Both the position numbers and the translations under genes were made by a program. The notes under the pieces are model-generated. The model did not search any database. It saw only the letters and a list, made by a program, of their open reading frames with translations, and was not told the origin of the DNA. Source: Bacteroidota bacterium (GTDB taxonomy: Bacteria > Bacteroidota > Bacteroidia > SXHM01). From it: 64,000 bases of DNA. Below, piece after piece: positions 31,053 through 39,600 of this stretch. The number at the start of each line of letters is the position of its first letter. Position 1 is the first letter of the stretch. The stretch spans positions 1 to 64,000 of the forward strand of contig CANJWH010000011.1 in the NCBI GenBank assembly GCA_947478465.1, in the 5' to 3' direction.

Positions 31053-31230
31053 AGAAATAAGACATTAGGGTATAGAAATAAGATACTTAGGTACAAAAAT
31101 AAGATAACTGGGTAAAGAAATAAGATATAGTGGTATATAAATAAGATAGTATGATAGAGAATTAAGATAGTTAGGTAGAGAAATTAGATACCTGAGTACA
31201 GAATTAAGACTGCTGGGTAGAGAAATCATA
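31053..31230 (-). repeat. array of eight 21-bp degenerate tandem units plus a partial ninth, immediately upstream of the HTH gene
   Basis: units 31053-31073, 31074-31094, 31095-31115, 31116-31136, 31137-31157, 31158-31178, 31179-31199, 31200-31220; + strand consensus AGAAATAAGATAxNNNGGTAx; no length variation. Confidence 0.97.
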
Positions 31231-31235
31231 TTTTC

Positions 31236-31271
31236 TCAAAAAAAATCCCCTTGACTTGGGCAAGAGGATTT
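31236..31271 (-). terminator. Rho-independent terminator of the S8 peptidase gene
   Basis: minus strand AAATCCTCTTG-CCCAAGT-CAAGGGGATTTTTTTT. Confidence 0.75.
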
Positions 31272-31319
31272 GGGTTCTTAATCCCGATAGTTATTGGGGG
31301 AGGCTCTTAGTGGTAAAAA

Positions 31320-32996
31320 CTACCTCTTCAACACCCGCTTATAATACACCTTTCCGGGCGTGGTAACGCTGAAGATGTAAACACCCTGCGCTAAGTTTTG
31401 CAACAGCGGCAGTCGAAAAGTGCTGGAGGTATTTTTGCGGCAAAAGATTTCTTGAAAATAAATAGAGCGGCCGTCAACAGCCGAAAGGCGCACCTCTGTA
31501 GGCTGGTCAAGTGCAGAGTAAAATACACCGGTAACATCGCCCTCAAAAGGACTGGGGAAAACAGTAAGCAACTCATCTTTGCTCAGGTCGCCTGGCATGT
31601 ATTCTGAAAGAATAAGATTGGCAATAGAAAAATTAGGAATACCATAGCCCATCAACGAATCGGGGTTCATATACTGACTGGCACTTTGCTCAATAGCATG
31701 CAATAACTCCATATTAGTTAGCGTTGGATTGGCTTGCCACAGGCAGGCAGTCATGCCTGCTATAATGGGACCCGAGAAGGAAGTTCCGTTGCCTGTCATA
31801 ATATCACCTGTTTGTGTGGAAACAACGGCAGCGTCTTTACCCTGGGCTACTACATTGGGTTTTATGCGTCCGTCAAACGAATAACCTTTTCCGCTAAAAG
31901 CAACATATTGTCCGAACCCGTCAACTGCACCAATAGCCAATACACTGTCGGCATCTGATGGTGCACTTATGTGCAGCCATGCCGAGCTGCCCTCGTTACC
32001 TGCACTGTTTACAACCGCTATACCTTTTGAAGCCGCAATATCTGCTGCAATAGTGGCAGGTGCAGTATTTCCATCCATATCGGCATAAGTATGATTTAGC
32101 GAAGGATCATCAAAAGTAGTATAGCCCAGCGAAGAGTTGATTACATCTGCTCCTGCGCTGTCGGCAAACTCAGCAGCCGAGGCCCAGTTCACTTCTTCAA
32201 TCAGGTATTCGGATGCAGCTTCTTCTGAACGCAGCAACATGTACGAAGCTTTGGGTGCAGTGCCAATCAATTGTCCCGGACTGTTTGCCGCCATAGTAGA
32301 AAGCACCATGGTACCATGTGTGCTGCTGCCATAAACGTTAAGGTCTCCATCCACAAAATCGCGGGTGGCAATAATGCGGTTCTCATTTCTAAGACTGTCA
32401 AACACGGTAAGAATATCGGCATTGAAAAAACCTGCATCAATAACGGCAATCAACATTCCCTGTCCGCGATAACCGGCTTCGTGCAACTGAATTCCGCCCA
32501 GCATATCAATCTGGTTAAGGCCCATTCCATAATCAGCATTGCTGATGGCAGGCGAAGCAACTTCATTTTTATATACATTTTCTGTTTCCAACTCAAACTT
32601 GTTGCGCAGGTCAACAACAGGTTGTTGAGCAAGCGCCACCGCATTTACATTCACCACAAAAGGCAAAGCATTGATGGCATCAATCTGTGCCGAATCACTT
32701 GAAAGAATAGTAACAGAATTATGCCACTTGCTGCGGTTCAAAATCTGAGCGCCTGTGGCAGCAACCGCATCAACATACGTTTGGTTTACGGGAATATCAT
32801 TTTCAACAACCGCAATGTTTTGATTTGCCCTGCGCTGAATAGCACGTTGGGAAAGAAACGCTTCGGGTGCACCAATGCTGAAAGGACTTCCGTTCTTATC
32901 CGAAAACTTTACCCAATAGCGTGAAGGAGCAATCTGCGCGAAAGAAAATGAAGCAAGAAACAGGAAGCAGGAAGCAAGAAGAAGACGTTTACTCAT
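31320..32996 (-). CDS. S8 family serine peptidase (subtilisin-like) with T9SS type A sorting domain
   Basis: IAVIDAGF, STHGTMVLSTMA, GTSFSGPIIAGM; start at MSKRLLLASCFLF; C-terminal VFPSPFEGD...GVYIFSVTTPGKVYYKRVLKR. Confidence 0.92.
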   Translation of the reverse strand: MSKRLLLASCFLFLASFSFAQIAPSRYWVKFSDKNGSPFSIGAPEAFLSQRAIQRRANQNIAVVENDIPVNQTYVDAVAATGAQILNRSKWHNSVTILSSDSAQIDAINALPFVVNVNAVALAQQPVVDLRNKFELETENVYKNEVASPAISNADYGMGLNQIDMLGGIQLHEAGYRGQGMLIAVIDAGFFNADILTVFDSLRNENRIIATRDFVDGDLNVYGSSTHGTMVLSTMAANSPGQLIGTAPKASYMLLRSEEAASEYLIEEVNWASAAEFADSAGADVINSSLGYTTFDDPSLNHTYADMDGNTAPATIAADIAASKGIAVVNSAGNEGSSAWLHISAPSDADSVLAIGAVDGFGQYVAFSGKGYSFDGRIKPNVVAQGKDAAVVSTQTGDIMTGNGTSFSGPIIAGMTACLWQANPTLTNMELLHAIEQSASQYMNPDSLMGYGIPNFSIANLILSEYMPGDLSKDELLTVFPSPFEGDVTGVFYSALDQPTEVRLSAVDGRSIYFQEIFCRKNTSSTFRLPLLQNLAQGVYIFSVTTPGKVYYKRVLKR

Positions 32997-33699
32997 AACC
33001 ATGTTCAAGGTAGTGGTATTTATATTGTGCTCCGTAAAGCACATCAACAGGAGGATTTCCATCTTTCTGCCAGTTAACATTGTAATAGTATTTATAAACC
33101 AATCCAATGTGTTTAGCATATACTTCCACTACTTTAATTCTGTAATCAAAAATCGGCTGTCTGTCAATCTGTAAAACAGTTACAGTTGAGTCAAAAGTTA
33201 TTCCGGTCAGCGTATCAGTAAAAGGCTGATGCACATTGTACATTTTGTAATCAATGCCAAAATCTTCAAGTGTGTTAAAAGCATTGCCATTCCATTGCTC
33301 ATCTTCCGCCAGCGGAAAAATCAGTTTCACATAACGTACATTTTCCTCAATCTTTTCAGCACGTTCGGCAGTGCGTGTTGCAAACCATACATCACTAATA
33401 TCATTGAAAACAAAATCAAGATTGGTATCGGTTTTAAAACGCTCCAGTCGCTGCGACCAACGGTTTTCATTGTCAAGAAATTTCGATTCGGTGTATTCTT
33501 TCATCTTGAAAATAAAAGTGTCTTTGCGGTTGAAGGCATCATCCGTCCAGATTGAATCAACGCGGTAAGTAACATAATGTCCAACAGTATCAGGAAAATA
33601 CTCATATCCCATATAAGGCGGTGTTTGCACTTCTTCAGTACACGAAACCATGTTCAGTGCCAAAACAGAAAGGAAGAAGTAGTTGTAAAGTTGCTTCAT
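32989..33699 (-). CDS. hypothetical lipoprotein
   Basis: MKQLYNYFFLSVLALNMVSC lipobox. Confidence 0.7.
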   Translation of the reverse strand: MKQLYNYFFLSVLALNMVSCTEEVQTPPYMGYEYFPDTVGHYVTYRVDSIWTDDAFNRKDTFIFKMKEYTESKFLDNENRWSQRLERFKTDTNLDFVFNDISDVWFATRTAERAEKIEENVRYVKLIFPLAEDEQWNGNAFNTLEDFGIDYKMYNVHQPFTDTLTGITFDSTVTVLQIDRQPIFDYRIKVVEVYAKHIGLVYKYYYNVNWQKDGNPPVDVLYGAQYKYHYLEHGYE

Positions 33700-33731
33700 G
33701 TATACCCGAATTCTGTGCACCAAATTAAGGA

Positions 33732-34814
33732 TTATTTGATAAAACCGCCTCCAAGCAAATCATTGCCCTCATAAAAGACAGCACTTTGTCCGGGTGCAAT
33801 GGCGCTTACATTATTGTAGAATTCCACCTTCAGCAAATCAGCTTCGTGTGTTAGCGTGCTCAACATGCCTTTGTCTTTGTAACGGATTTTAGTCAACGCC
33901 TCAAAGCCTTCAGGCAGTGAAGCATATTTTATCATATTCACCTTTTTTACCAGCATCTCACGTTTTTCCAAATCCTCTTTTTCGCCCAATACAACGGTAT
34001 TGGTTTCAGGATTTATTTCTGTCACATACATCGGATGGCCTAGCGCAATCTCCAATCCTTTTCGCTGCCCGATGGTATAAAAAGGATAGCCTTCGTGTTT
34101 TCCTAACACCTTGCCCTCGCGGTTAACAAAGTTGCCGCCTTTCACACGCTCTTCTAATCCCGGGTCTTTGCGTTTCAGAAAACCACGGTAGTCATTATCG
34201 GGCACAAAACATATCTCGTAACTCTCGCTTTTCTTTGCCAGTTCTGTGTAGCCGCTATCCAATGCCAGTTGACGTATTTCTGATTTATGATATTTACCCA
34301 ACGGAAAAATAGTTCGCGCAAGACTTTCCTGAGTCAATCCCCAGAGCACATAACTCTGGTCTTTGGTTTCATCCAGACCTTTGGAAACAACATAGCGTCC
34401 GTTCTCTTGTCTTACCTGCGCATAATGTCCGGTTGCAATGTATTTGCAACCGAGTTTATCAGCACGTTTCAGTAATGCATCCCATTTGATGTGTGTATTA
34501 CAAAGCACACAAGGATTTGGAGTTCTTCCGGCAAGATATTCTTCAACAAAATTGTCAATGATGAAATCACCGAACTCAGCACGGATGTCTAAAATATAAT
34601 GGGGAAAACCACAGTTCACCGCAAGCTGACGCGCATCGTTAATATCATCCAGACTGCAACAACCTGTAGTGCGTTTGCTTCCGCCCGAAGTAGCATAGTC
34701 CCATGTTTTCATGGTTATTCCAATCACCTCATAGCCCTCATTATGCAGCATAAGCGCTACAACAGAGCTATCCAGCCCGCCACTCATTGCCACTAAAACT
34801 TTTTCTTTTGCCAT
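33732..34814 (-). CDS. mnmA: tRNA 2-thiouridine(34) synthase MnmA
   Basis: VLVAMSGGLDSSVVALML, GRTPNPCVLCNTHIKW, ATGHYA. Confidence 0.95.
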   Translation of the reverse strand: MAKEKVLVAMSGGLDSSVVALMLHNEGYEVIGITMKTWDYATSGGSKRTTGCCSLDDINDARQLAVNCGFPHYILDIRAEFGDFIIDNFVEEYLAGRTPNPCVLCNTHIKWDALLKRADKLGCKYIATGHYAQVRQENGRYVVSKGLDETKDQSYVLWGLTQESLARTIFPLGKYHKSEIRQLALDSGYTELAKKSESYEICFVPDNDYRGFLKRKDPGLEERVKGGNFVNREGKVLGKHEGYPFYTIGQRKGLEIALGHPMYVTEINPETNTVVLGEKEDLEKREMLVKKVNMIKYASLPEGFEALTKIRYKDKGMLSTLTHEADLLKVEFYNNVSAIAPGQSAVFYEGNDLLGGGFIK

Positions 34815-34815
34815 T

Positions 34816-35805
34816 TTAATTTACCAGCACTCCTGCTTTATACATTTCTTTCTTGGCAATACTGCCATCAGGATTATAATTAATCACTTCCCCATCCAAC
34901 AAATCATTCACATATTTTCCAGTTCTTTTCAGCACTTGGCCTTCCAGATATTCTTCCCATTCATCAGGCTTTCCATCCTCTCCTTTTATCAGTTTCTTTT
35001 TCCACTCGCCTGTTTCATACCATTCGCTAAAAAGTCCACTCTTTTTCCCACTTACATAATTAACACTCGACTTGGGAATATTGTTTTTATAAAACTCTTC
35101 CTTCTTTCCGTTCATCATTTGTTCCGAAAACAAATTTCCGTCTCGGTATTTCTCAATTTTCTCAATTGCACCGGTTGAGGTGTAGTAATACCAGATACCT
35201 GCTTTTTTATCTTCCTTGTATTTTCCTTCAATATATGGCTTGCCTTCATCTGTGAAAACTTTGTAATCACCATCCAGTTTTCCATTCAGGTGAAATGCTT
35301 CTTGTCTGGGCTTTCCGTCTTCATAATATTTTTTCCATGCGCCTTCTTTCACTCCGTTTTTCCAGTTGATTTCTTCAACCAGTTTTCCATTGGCATACCA
35401 GGTTTTAAATGTTCCGTCTTGTATTCCTTTTTTGTAAAACTCTTCACCTATTATCTGCTCCTGCTCGTTATAATAACGCCACAGGCTATCTTTTTTCTGG
35501 TCGGTATAAAGCCCTGCTGCTTCAATTTTCCCATTCGGATAATAAATATATGTAGAAGCTGATTTACCATTATTGAAATAATTAGCGGTCATTTTCAATG
35601 GCCCGGTTTCGTAGTAATGACGGAACAAACCAACAGGAAAATTGTCTTTAAACTCACCTTCGTATTTCACTTTTCCGTTCTCATGATAAGTTTTCCACAG
35701 GCCCTGTTTCAGACCTTTCTCATCGGTCTTATTCTGTTGTGCATTTATTGTAAATGCCGACAACACCAACACAATTAAAAAAACAATATTCTTAGTTCTG
35801 TTCAT
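34816..35805 (-). CDS. YwqK/MORN-repeat family secreted protein
   Basis: repeated GxWKxYYExGKxxxE motifs; signal peptide. Confidence 0.85.
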   Translation of the reverse strand: MNRTKNIVFLIVLVLSAFTINAQQNKTDEKGLKQGLWKTYHENGKVKYEGEFKDNFPVGLFRHYYETGPLKMTANYFNNGKSASTYIYYPNGKIEAAGLYTDQKKDSLWRYYNEQEQIIGEEFYKKGIQDGTFKTWYANGKLVEEINWKNGVKEGAWKKYYEDGKPRQEAFHLNGKLDGDYKVFTDEGKPYIEGKYKEDKKAGIWYYYTSTGAIEKIEKYRDGNLFSEQMMNGKKEEFYKNNIPKSSVNYVSGKKSGLFSEWYETGEWKKKLIKGEDGKPDEWEEYLEGQVLKRTGKYVNDLLDGEVINYNPDGSIAKKEMYKAGVLVN

Positions 35806-35809
35806 AATT

Positions 35810-36493
35810 TTAAGTTGGCAAAGATAGAGGTTTAATTGCTCTCAACATTTCGCGTTTACCCGGTGGCCCCTGAATGCGTTCCACCTGAAAACCTGCCGCC
35901 TGTAAATTTCTTCTTACCTGCCCTTTTGCTGAATAGGTAACAAGAATTCCGCCTGCTTCCATTGTATTAAAAAGTTGAGCAAAAATTTCAGTTTCCCATA
36001 ATTCAGGTTGTGAGCTATGAGCAAATGCATCGTAAAACACAATATGATATTTTTGGTCATGGTTCAAAGTCTGAAGTGTAGCCTTCATTTTTTTTAACGC
36101 AAATTTTGAAGAGATATTGCAAAAGCCGTTCCATTCACATTTATGCATTTCCACAAAATCTGATTTGTGCTTAACGGCATCAAGTAATTCAGCATAATTG
36201 AGTGAAGTATAAACATCTTCAAACAAAGGAAAAGCTTCAACTGCAGTATATTCAACAATCTCATTAGAATCATGCATTTGTAGAAATGAGAGAAAAGCAT
36301 TTAATCCTGTCCCAAACCCCATTTCAAAAATTTTTAGCTTCTGAGGTTGATTATTCTGAAGAAAATAAAGCAATCCGCTTTTGATAAAAACATGTTGTGA
36401 TTCCTGAATAGCTCCATGCTTGGAATGATAATCTGCATTAAATTTTTCAGAAAAGACAGAGTGCGATCCGTCTGAGGTGGTGATGAGTTTCAC
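35810..36493 (-). CDS. mnmD: tRNA (5-methylaminomethyl-2-thiouridine)(34)-methyltransferase MnmD
   Basis: TTSDGSHSVFSEKFNADYHSKHGAIQESQHVFIKSGL, IFEMGFGTGLNAFLS, ILVTYSAKGQVRRNLQAAGF. Confidence 0.9.
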   Translation of the reverse strand: MKLITTSDGSHSVFSEKFNADYHSKHGAIQESQHVFIKSGLLYFLQNNQPQKLKIFEMGFGTGLNAFLSFLQMHDSNEIVEYTAVEAFPLFEDVYTSLNYAELLDAVKHKSDFVEMHKCEWNGFCNISSKFALKKMKATLQTLNHDQKYHIVFYDAFAHSSQPELWETEIFAQLFNTMEAGGILVTYSAKGQVRRNLQAAGFQVERIQGPPGKREMLRAIKPLSLPT

Positions 36494-36978
36494 TGCTTAG
36501 CTGTTCTTATATTCTCCAAAATATCAAATACAGCAGGGCAAACGGCTGCATTATTCAAAGTAAGCTTAAAAATCTGTTGTACTCTTTTTCTGTCGGTATG
36601 CGGATATTCGCGACAAGCAGTTGGACGGCTATCGTAAACACTGCAATAATTATCATCGCCCAGAAATGGGCAGGGCGCATAATTCAGGACATAGTCATTG
36701 TCTTCATCAATATGAAGATATTGCTCGATAAACTCTGATGGCCGTATACGAAAATGCTTTGCCAGCCTCTCAATATCTCGCTGATAAAATATAGGACTTG
36801 TGGTTTTGCAACAGTTGGCGCATTGGAGACAGTCAATTTTCTCAAATGCTTCATTATGCAAACGCTGAAAAAATTTGTCCACATCACTGCTGTTTTTCTT
36901 TTTCAAAACAGCAAGAAGTTTTTTGTGCTCTTCCATTCGTTTTGATGCGGCCTGTTTTAGTTCGGATATTTTTATCAT
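36490..36978 (-). CDS. YkgJ family cysteine cluster protein
   Basis: CLQCANCCKTTSP, CPFLGDDNYCSVYDSRPTACREYPH. Confidence 0.9.
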   Translation of the reverse strand: MIKISELKQAASKRMEEHKKLLAVLKKKNSSDVDKFFQRLHNEAFEKIDCLQCANCCKTTSPIFYQRDIERLAKHFRIRPSEFIEQYLHIDEDNDYVLNYAPCPFLGDDNYCSVYDSRPTACREYPHTDRKRVQQIFKLTLNNAAVCPAVFDILENIRTAKQ

Positions 36979-37003
36979 AAATTTGGTGCAAGATATTCAA
37001 CAA

Positions 37004-37840
37004 ATGGCAAATAAAACAGGATACGTTTTTGCAATTATGATAGCATTCTGGCTTGGTATAATAGGCCTTAGTGTTTCTATTGTGGGTTTCTCAGGTGCAC
37101 TGACAAGCGATGAGATGGAAAACTGGATACGAGGAGTAATGTGGATTATGGCCATTTCCGGGCTATTTATAATTTATGGCGGGGTCAATATGTTTATTGC
37201 GAGCCGCAAAAAAATGAGTGATATTGATAAAGACGAAATTGAATTAGCAATAGCAGTAAATAAACACGTAACTATTGAGGATGCCGTAAAAACTATTCGT
37301 GAAGAAGCCGCAAAGCCCTTTGCTGAGAAAAATACGCTGCTTGCGCACTGGAGTTACACTTCTGAAGAATGGAAAGAATTCACAAAAAAAGAATTCAGCT
37401 TTCGTTTACGCGAAGCATTAGTAGTTTGGTTGCTAATAGTTGGTTTTGGAACCTGGCTGCTGGCAGGTTACCGCGACATGGGGCATCTTGCTGCATTCAT
37501 TACCAGTCTATGCACCGGAGGGCTAATTACATTAATCCGTTTCATTATTGCTTACAATGCCCGAAAGGCAAATGCATCAAAACCTGGAGATGTTGTTATA
37601 TCGGCAAAATCAATTTTGATTAACGGGAAATATCACATTTTAAATGATGAAAATAAAACGCTGTATAAATTAGAATTACTAAAAGACGAAAACCCTCAAA
37701 TACTTGAATTCTCTGTTGAATGGAACACACGAAATGGGAATACCAATGAACAGGTTCGTGTGCCTGTACCATCCGATAAATTAACCGAAGCGTGGAAATT
37801 AGTTGAAGTATTTAACAATGAGGTAATCGGGAAATACTGA
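37004..37840 (+). CDS. hypothetical membrane protein
   Basis: start at internal MANKTGYVFAIMIAFWLGIIG; two TM hairpins. Confidence 0.65.
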   Translation: MANKTGYVFAIMIAFWLGIIGLSVSIVGFSGALTSDEMENWIRGVMWIMAISGLFIIYGGVNMFIASRKKMSDIDKDEIELAIAVNKHVTIEDAVKTIREEAAKPFAEKNTLLAHWSYTSEEWKEFTKKEFSFRLREALVVWLLIVGFGTWLLAGYRDMGHLAAFITSLCTGGLITLIRFIIAYNARKANASKPGDVVISAKSILINGKYHILNDENKTLYKLELLKDENPQILEFSVEWNTRNGNTNEQVRVPVPSDKLTEAWKLVEVFNNEVIGKY

Positions 37841-37842
37841 GA

Positions 37843-39483
37843 TTACAGTTCAGTATTCAAATCAGTTTTCAATTCTTCCTGACCTTCTTCTGCACCATTG
37901 ATTTCCTCAATATCAGAGTGTTCAATATCTTCTATTATCTCAGAAACATATTCTTGAATAATCGGTGAACCAAATCTTACTATCTGCTGCTTCAACTTGC
38001 GGTAATAATCATCCTGCAGCCAGGCGACATAACTCTGTGAAGCTTTGCCCAGACAGCGGGTGTAAACACGAACACGAAAATCAATTTCTTCTTTCAGCAA
38101 ATGAGCAAGTAGCAAAGCCCCTTCTATATCTGTACTGTTTTCAACGCAAATTTTAACATGCTGTTCAATAGAATTTTCAATTACAATTTTAGGGCGTTGC
38201 TTTTGGCGGAGGGCTTCTTTATGCGCTTCCTTCACATCAAAATCAATAACCTCTGATTTGTTAAATCGAGCTCTTAGTTCATCTGGCATTTCATAACGAT
38301 ACTGAAGTTCTATTTCCTCATCGCTGCGAAGGTTTAAGAGATAGGCTTCCGGATTACGAAATACTGCAGACCAATCCACTTCATCTTCCCACAATCCAAA
38401 ACGGCTAAGATTATTTCCCAAATCAATAACAGTAAATTCCTTTTTACCTGGAATAACACGCGAACCTCGACCTATCATCTGGAAATATAAGGTGAGTGAA
38501 CGAGTAGCACGATTTAGAATAATGCTTTCAACAGTGGGTTCATCAAAACCAGTGGTAAGAATACTTACAGAAGTTAAAATAGCATCAGGCTTTTCACGAA
38601 ACCAGTCGAGAATTTTTCTGCGCTCTCCTCCTGTATGTGTGTTATCAAGGTGTTTTATCTCAAAACCTGCTTGTTTAAACGATTCATAAACATATTGTGA
38701 AGTATGAATTCCGTTATTAAAAATCAAGGTCTTTTTTCCAAGACATTGGTCTTTGTATGCTGCAAGCAATTTATCCTGCATCATATGTGTATTGTAAAGA
38801 CGCTCAGAAGAGCTAACTGTATAATCACCGTTAATCCCTATCTTAAGTGAAGTTAAACCTACATGATAACTATAAGTTGTTGCTCGAGACAAAAAACCCA
38901 TATTAATGAGTGAACCAATGGACTCGCCTACAATCAATTCGTCATAAACTTCATTCATAGGAAGTTTAATATTTGAACTTAGTGGCGTTGCAGTAACGCC
39001 CAGCATTACACCTTTTTCATAAAACTTAAATAGCTTACGAAACGAGTTGTAGTGGGCCTCATCCACAATCATTAATCCTATATTATCAAGGTCAAGAATT
39101 TTATCGCGCAAACGATTATTGAGTGTTTCAACCATGGCCACAAAACACATAAAATCATTAGGAACAGGAAGTTCTTTTACCTCACTATTGATGACTTTAT
39201 TAACAACGCCAAACTCATTCAACATCTGCGAAGTTTGTGCACACAACTCAACCCGATGTGTTAGAATTAAAACCTTCTTTCCTGTTTCGTGAATGTATCT
39301 TCTTGCTATTTCAGAAAAGATAACAGTTTTGCCGCCACCTGTAGGCAACTGATACAAAAGATTATAGCGATCAGGATGATTTTTGAGTTTATCAAAAATC
39401 TTGTCAATAGCTGTTTTCTGGTAAGAGTAAAGCTCTTTACCAAATGTATTATCCTGTGGTTCTATTGTGTTTCGTATATCCAA
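37843..39483 (-). CDS. DEAD/DEAH box helicase (superfamily 2)
   Basis: LPTGGGKTVIFSEIA, IVDEAHYNSF, QMIGRGSRVIPGK. Confidence 0.93.
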   Translation of the reverse strand: MDIRNTIEPQDNTFGKELYSYQKTAIDKIFDKLKNHPDRYNLLYQLPTGGGKTVIFSEIARRYIHETGKKVLILTHRVELCAQTSQMLNEFGVVNKVINSEVKELPVPNDFMCFVAMVETLNNRLRDKILDLDNIGLMIVDEAHYNSFRKLFKFYEKGVMLGVTATPLSSNIKLPMNEVYDELIVGESIGSLINMGFLSRATTYSYHVGLTSLKIGINGDYTVSSSERLYNTHMMQDKLLAAYKDQCLGKKTLIFNNGIHTSQYVYESFKQAGFEIKHLDNTHTGGERRKILDWFREKPDAILTSVSILTTGFDEPTVESIILNRATRSLTLYFQMIGRGSRVIPGKKEFTVIDLGNNLSRFGLWEDEVDWSAVFRNPEAYLLNLRSDEEIELQYRYEMPDELRARFNKSEVIDFDVKEAHKEALRQKQRPKIVIENSIEQHVKICVENSTDIEGALLLAHLLKEEIDFRVRVYTRCLGKASQSYVAWLQDDYYRKLKQQIVRFGSPIIQEYVSEIIEDIEHSDIEEINGAEEGQEELKTDLNTEL

Positions 39484-39600
39484 AGCCTTGTGAAAAAAGG
39501 CTGCAAAGATAGCAATAAAGAAGGGTTATTGATTTTAAAACACTTCTTCCAATGCAGACCTATATCTTTCTCAGAAGAATTCAGGCGCCTGAAATCGTAT

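Noticed and set aside
31053-31230. CRISPR or other guide-RNA array interpretation
   Set aside because: Repeat period is 21 bp with only 4-5 variable nucleotides, no true spacers, and no cas or other nuclease gene nearby; reported instead as a degenerate tandem array.
32271-32702. 143-aa + strand ORF
   Set aside because: Antisense to the well-supported S8 peptidase gene.
34816-35805. YwqK family annotated as toxin-antitoxin 'antitoxin'
   Set aside because: It is a MORN-repeat secreted protein with no neighbouring toxin; neighbours are tRNA modification genes.
37843-39483. Possible defence-island helicase
   Set aside because: SF2 helicase without adjacent nuclease, methylase or other defence genes; neighbours are housekeeping-like.
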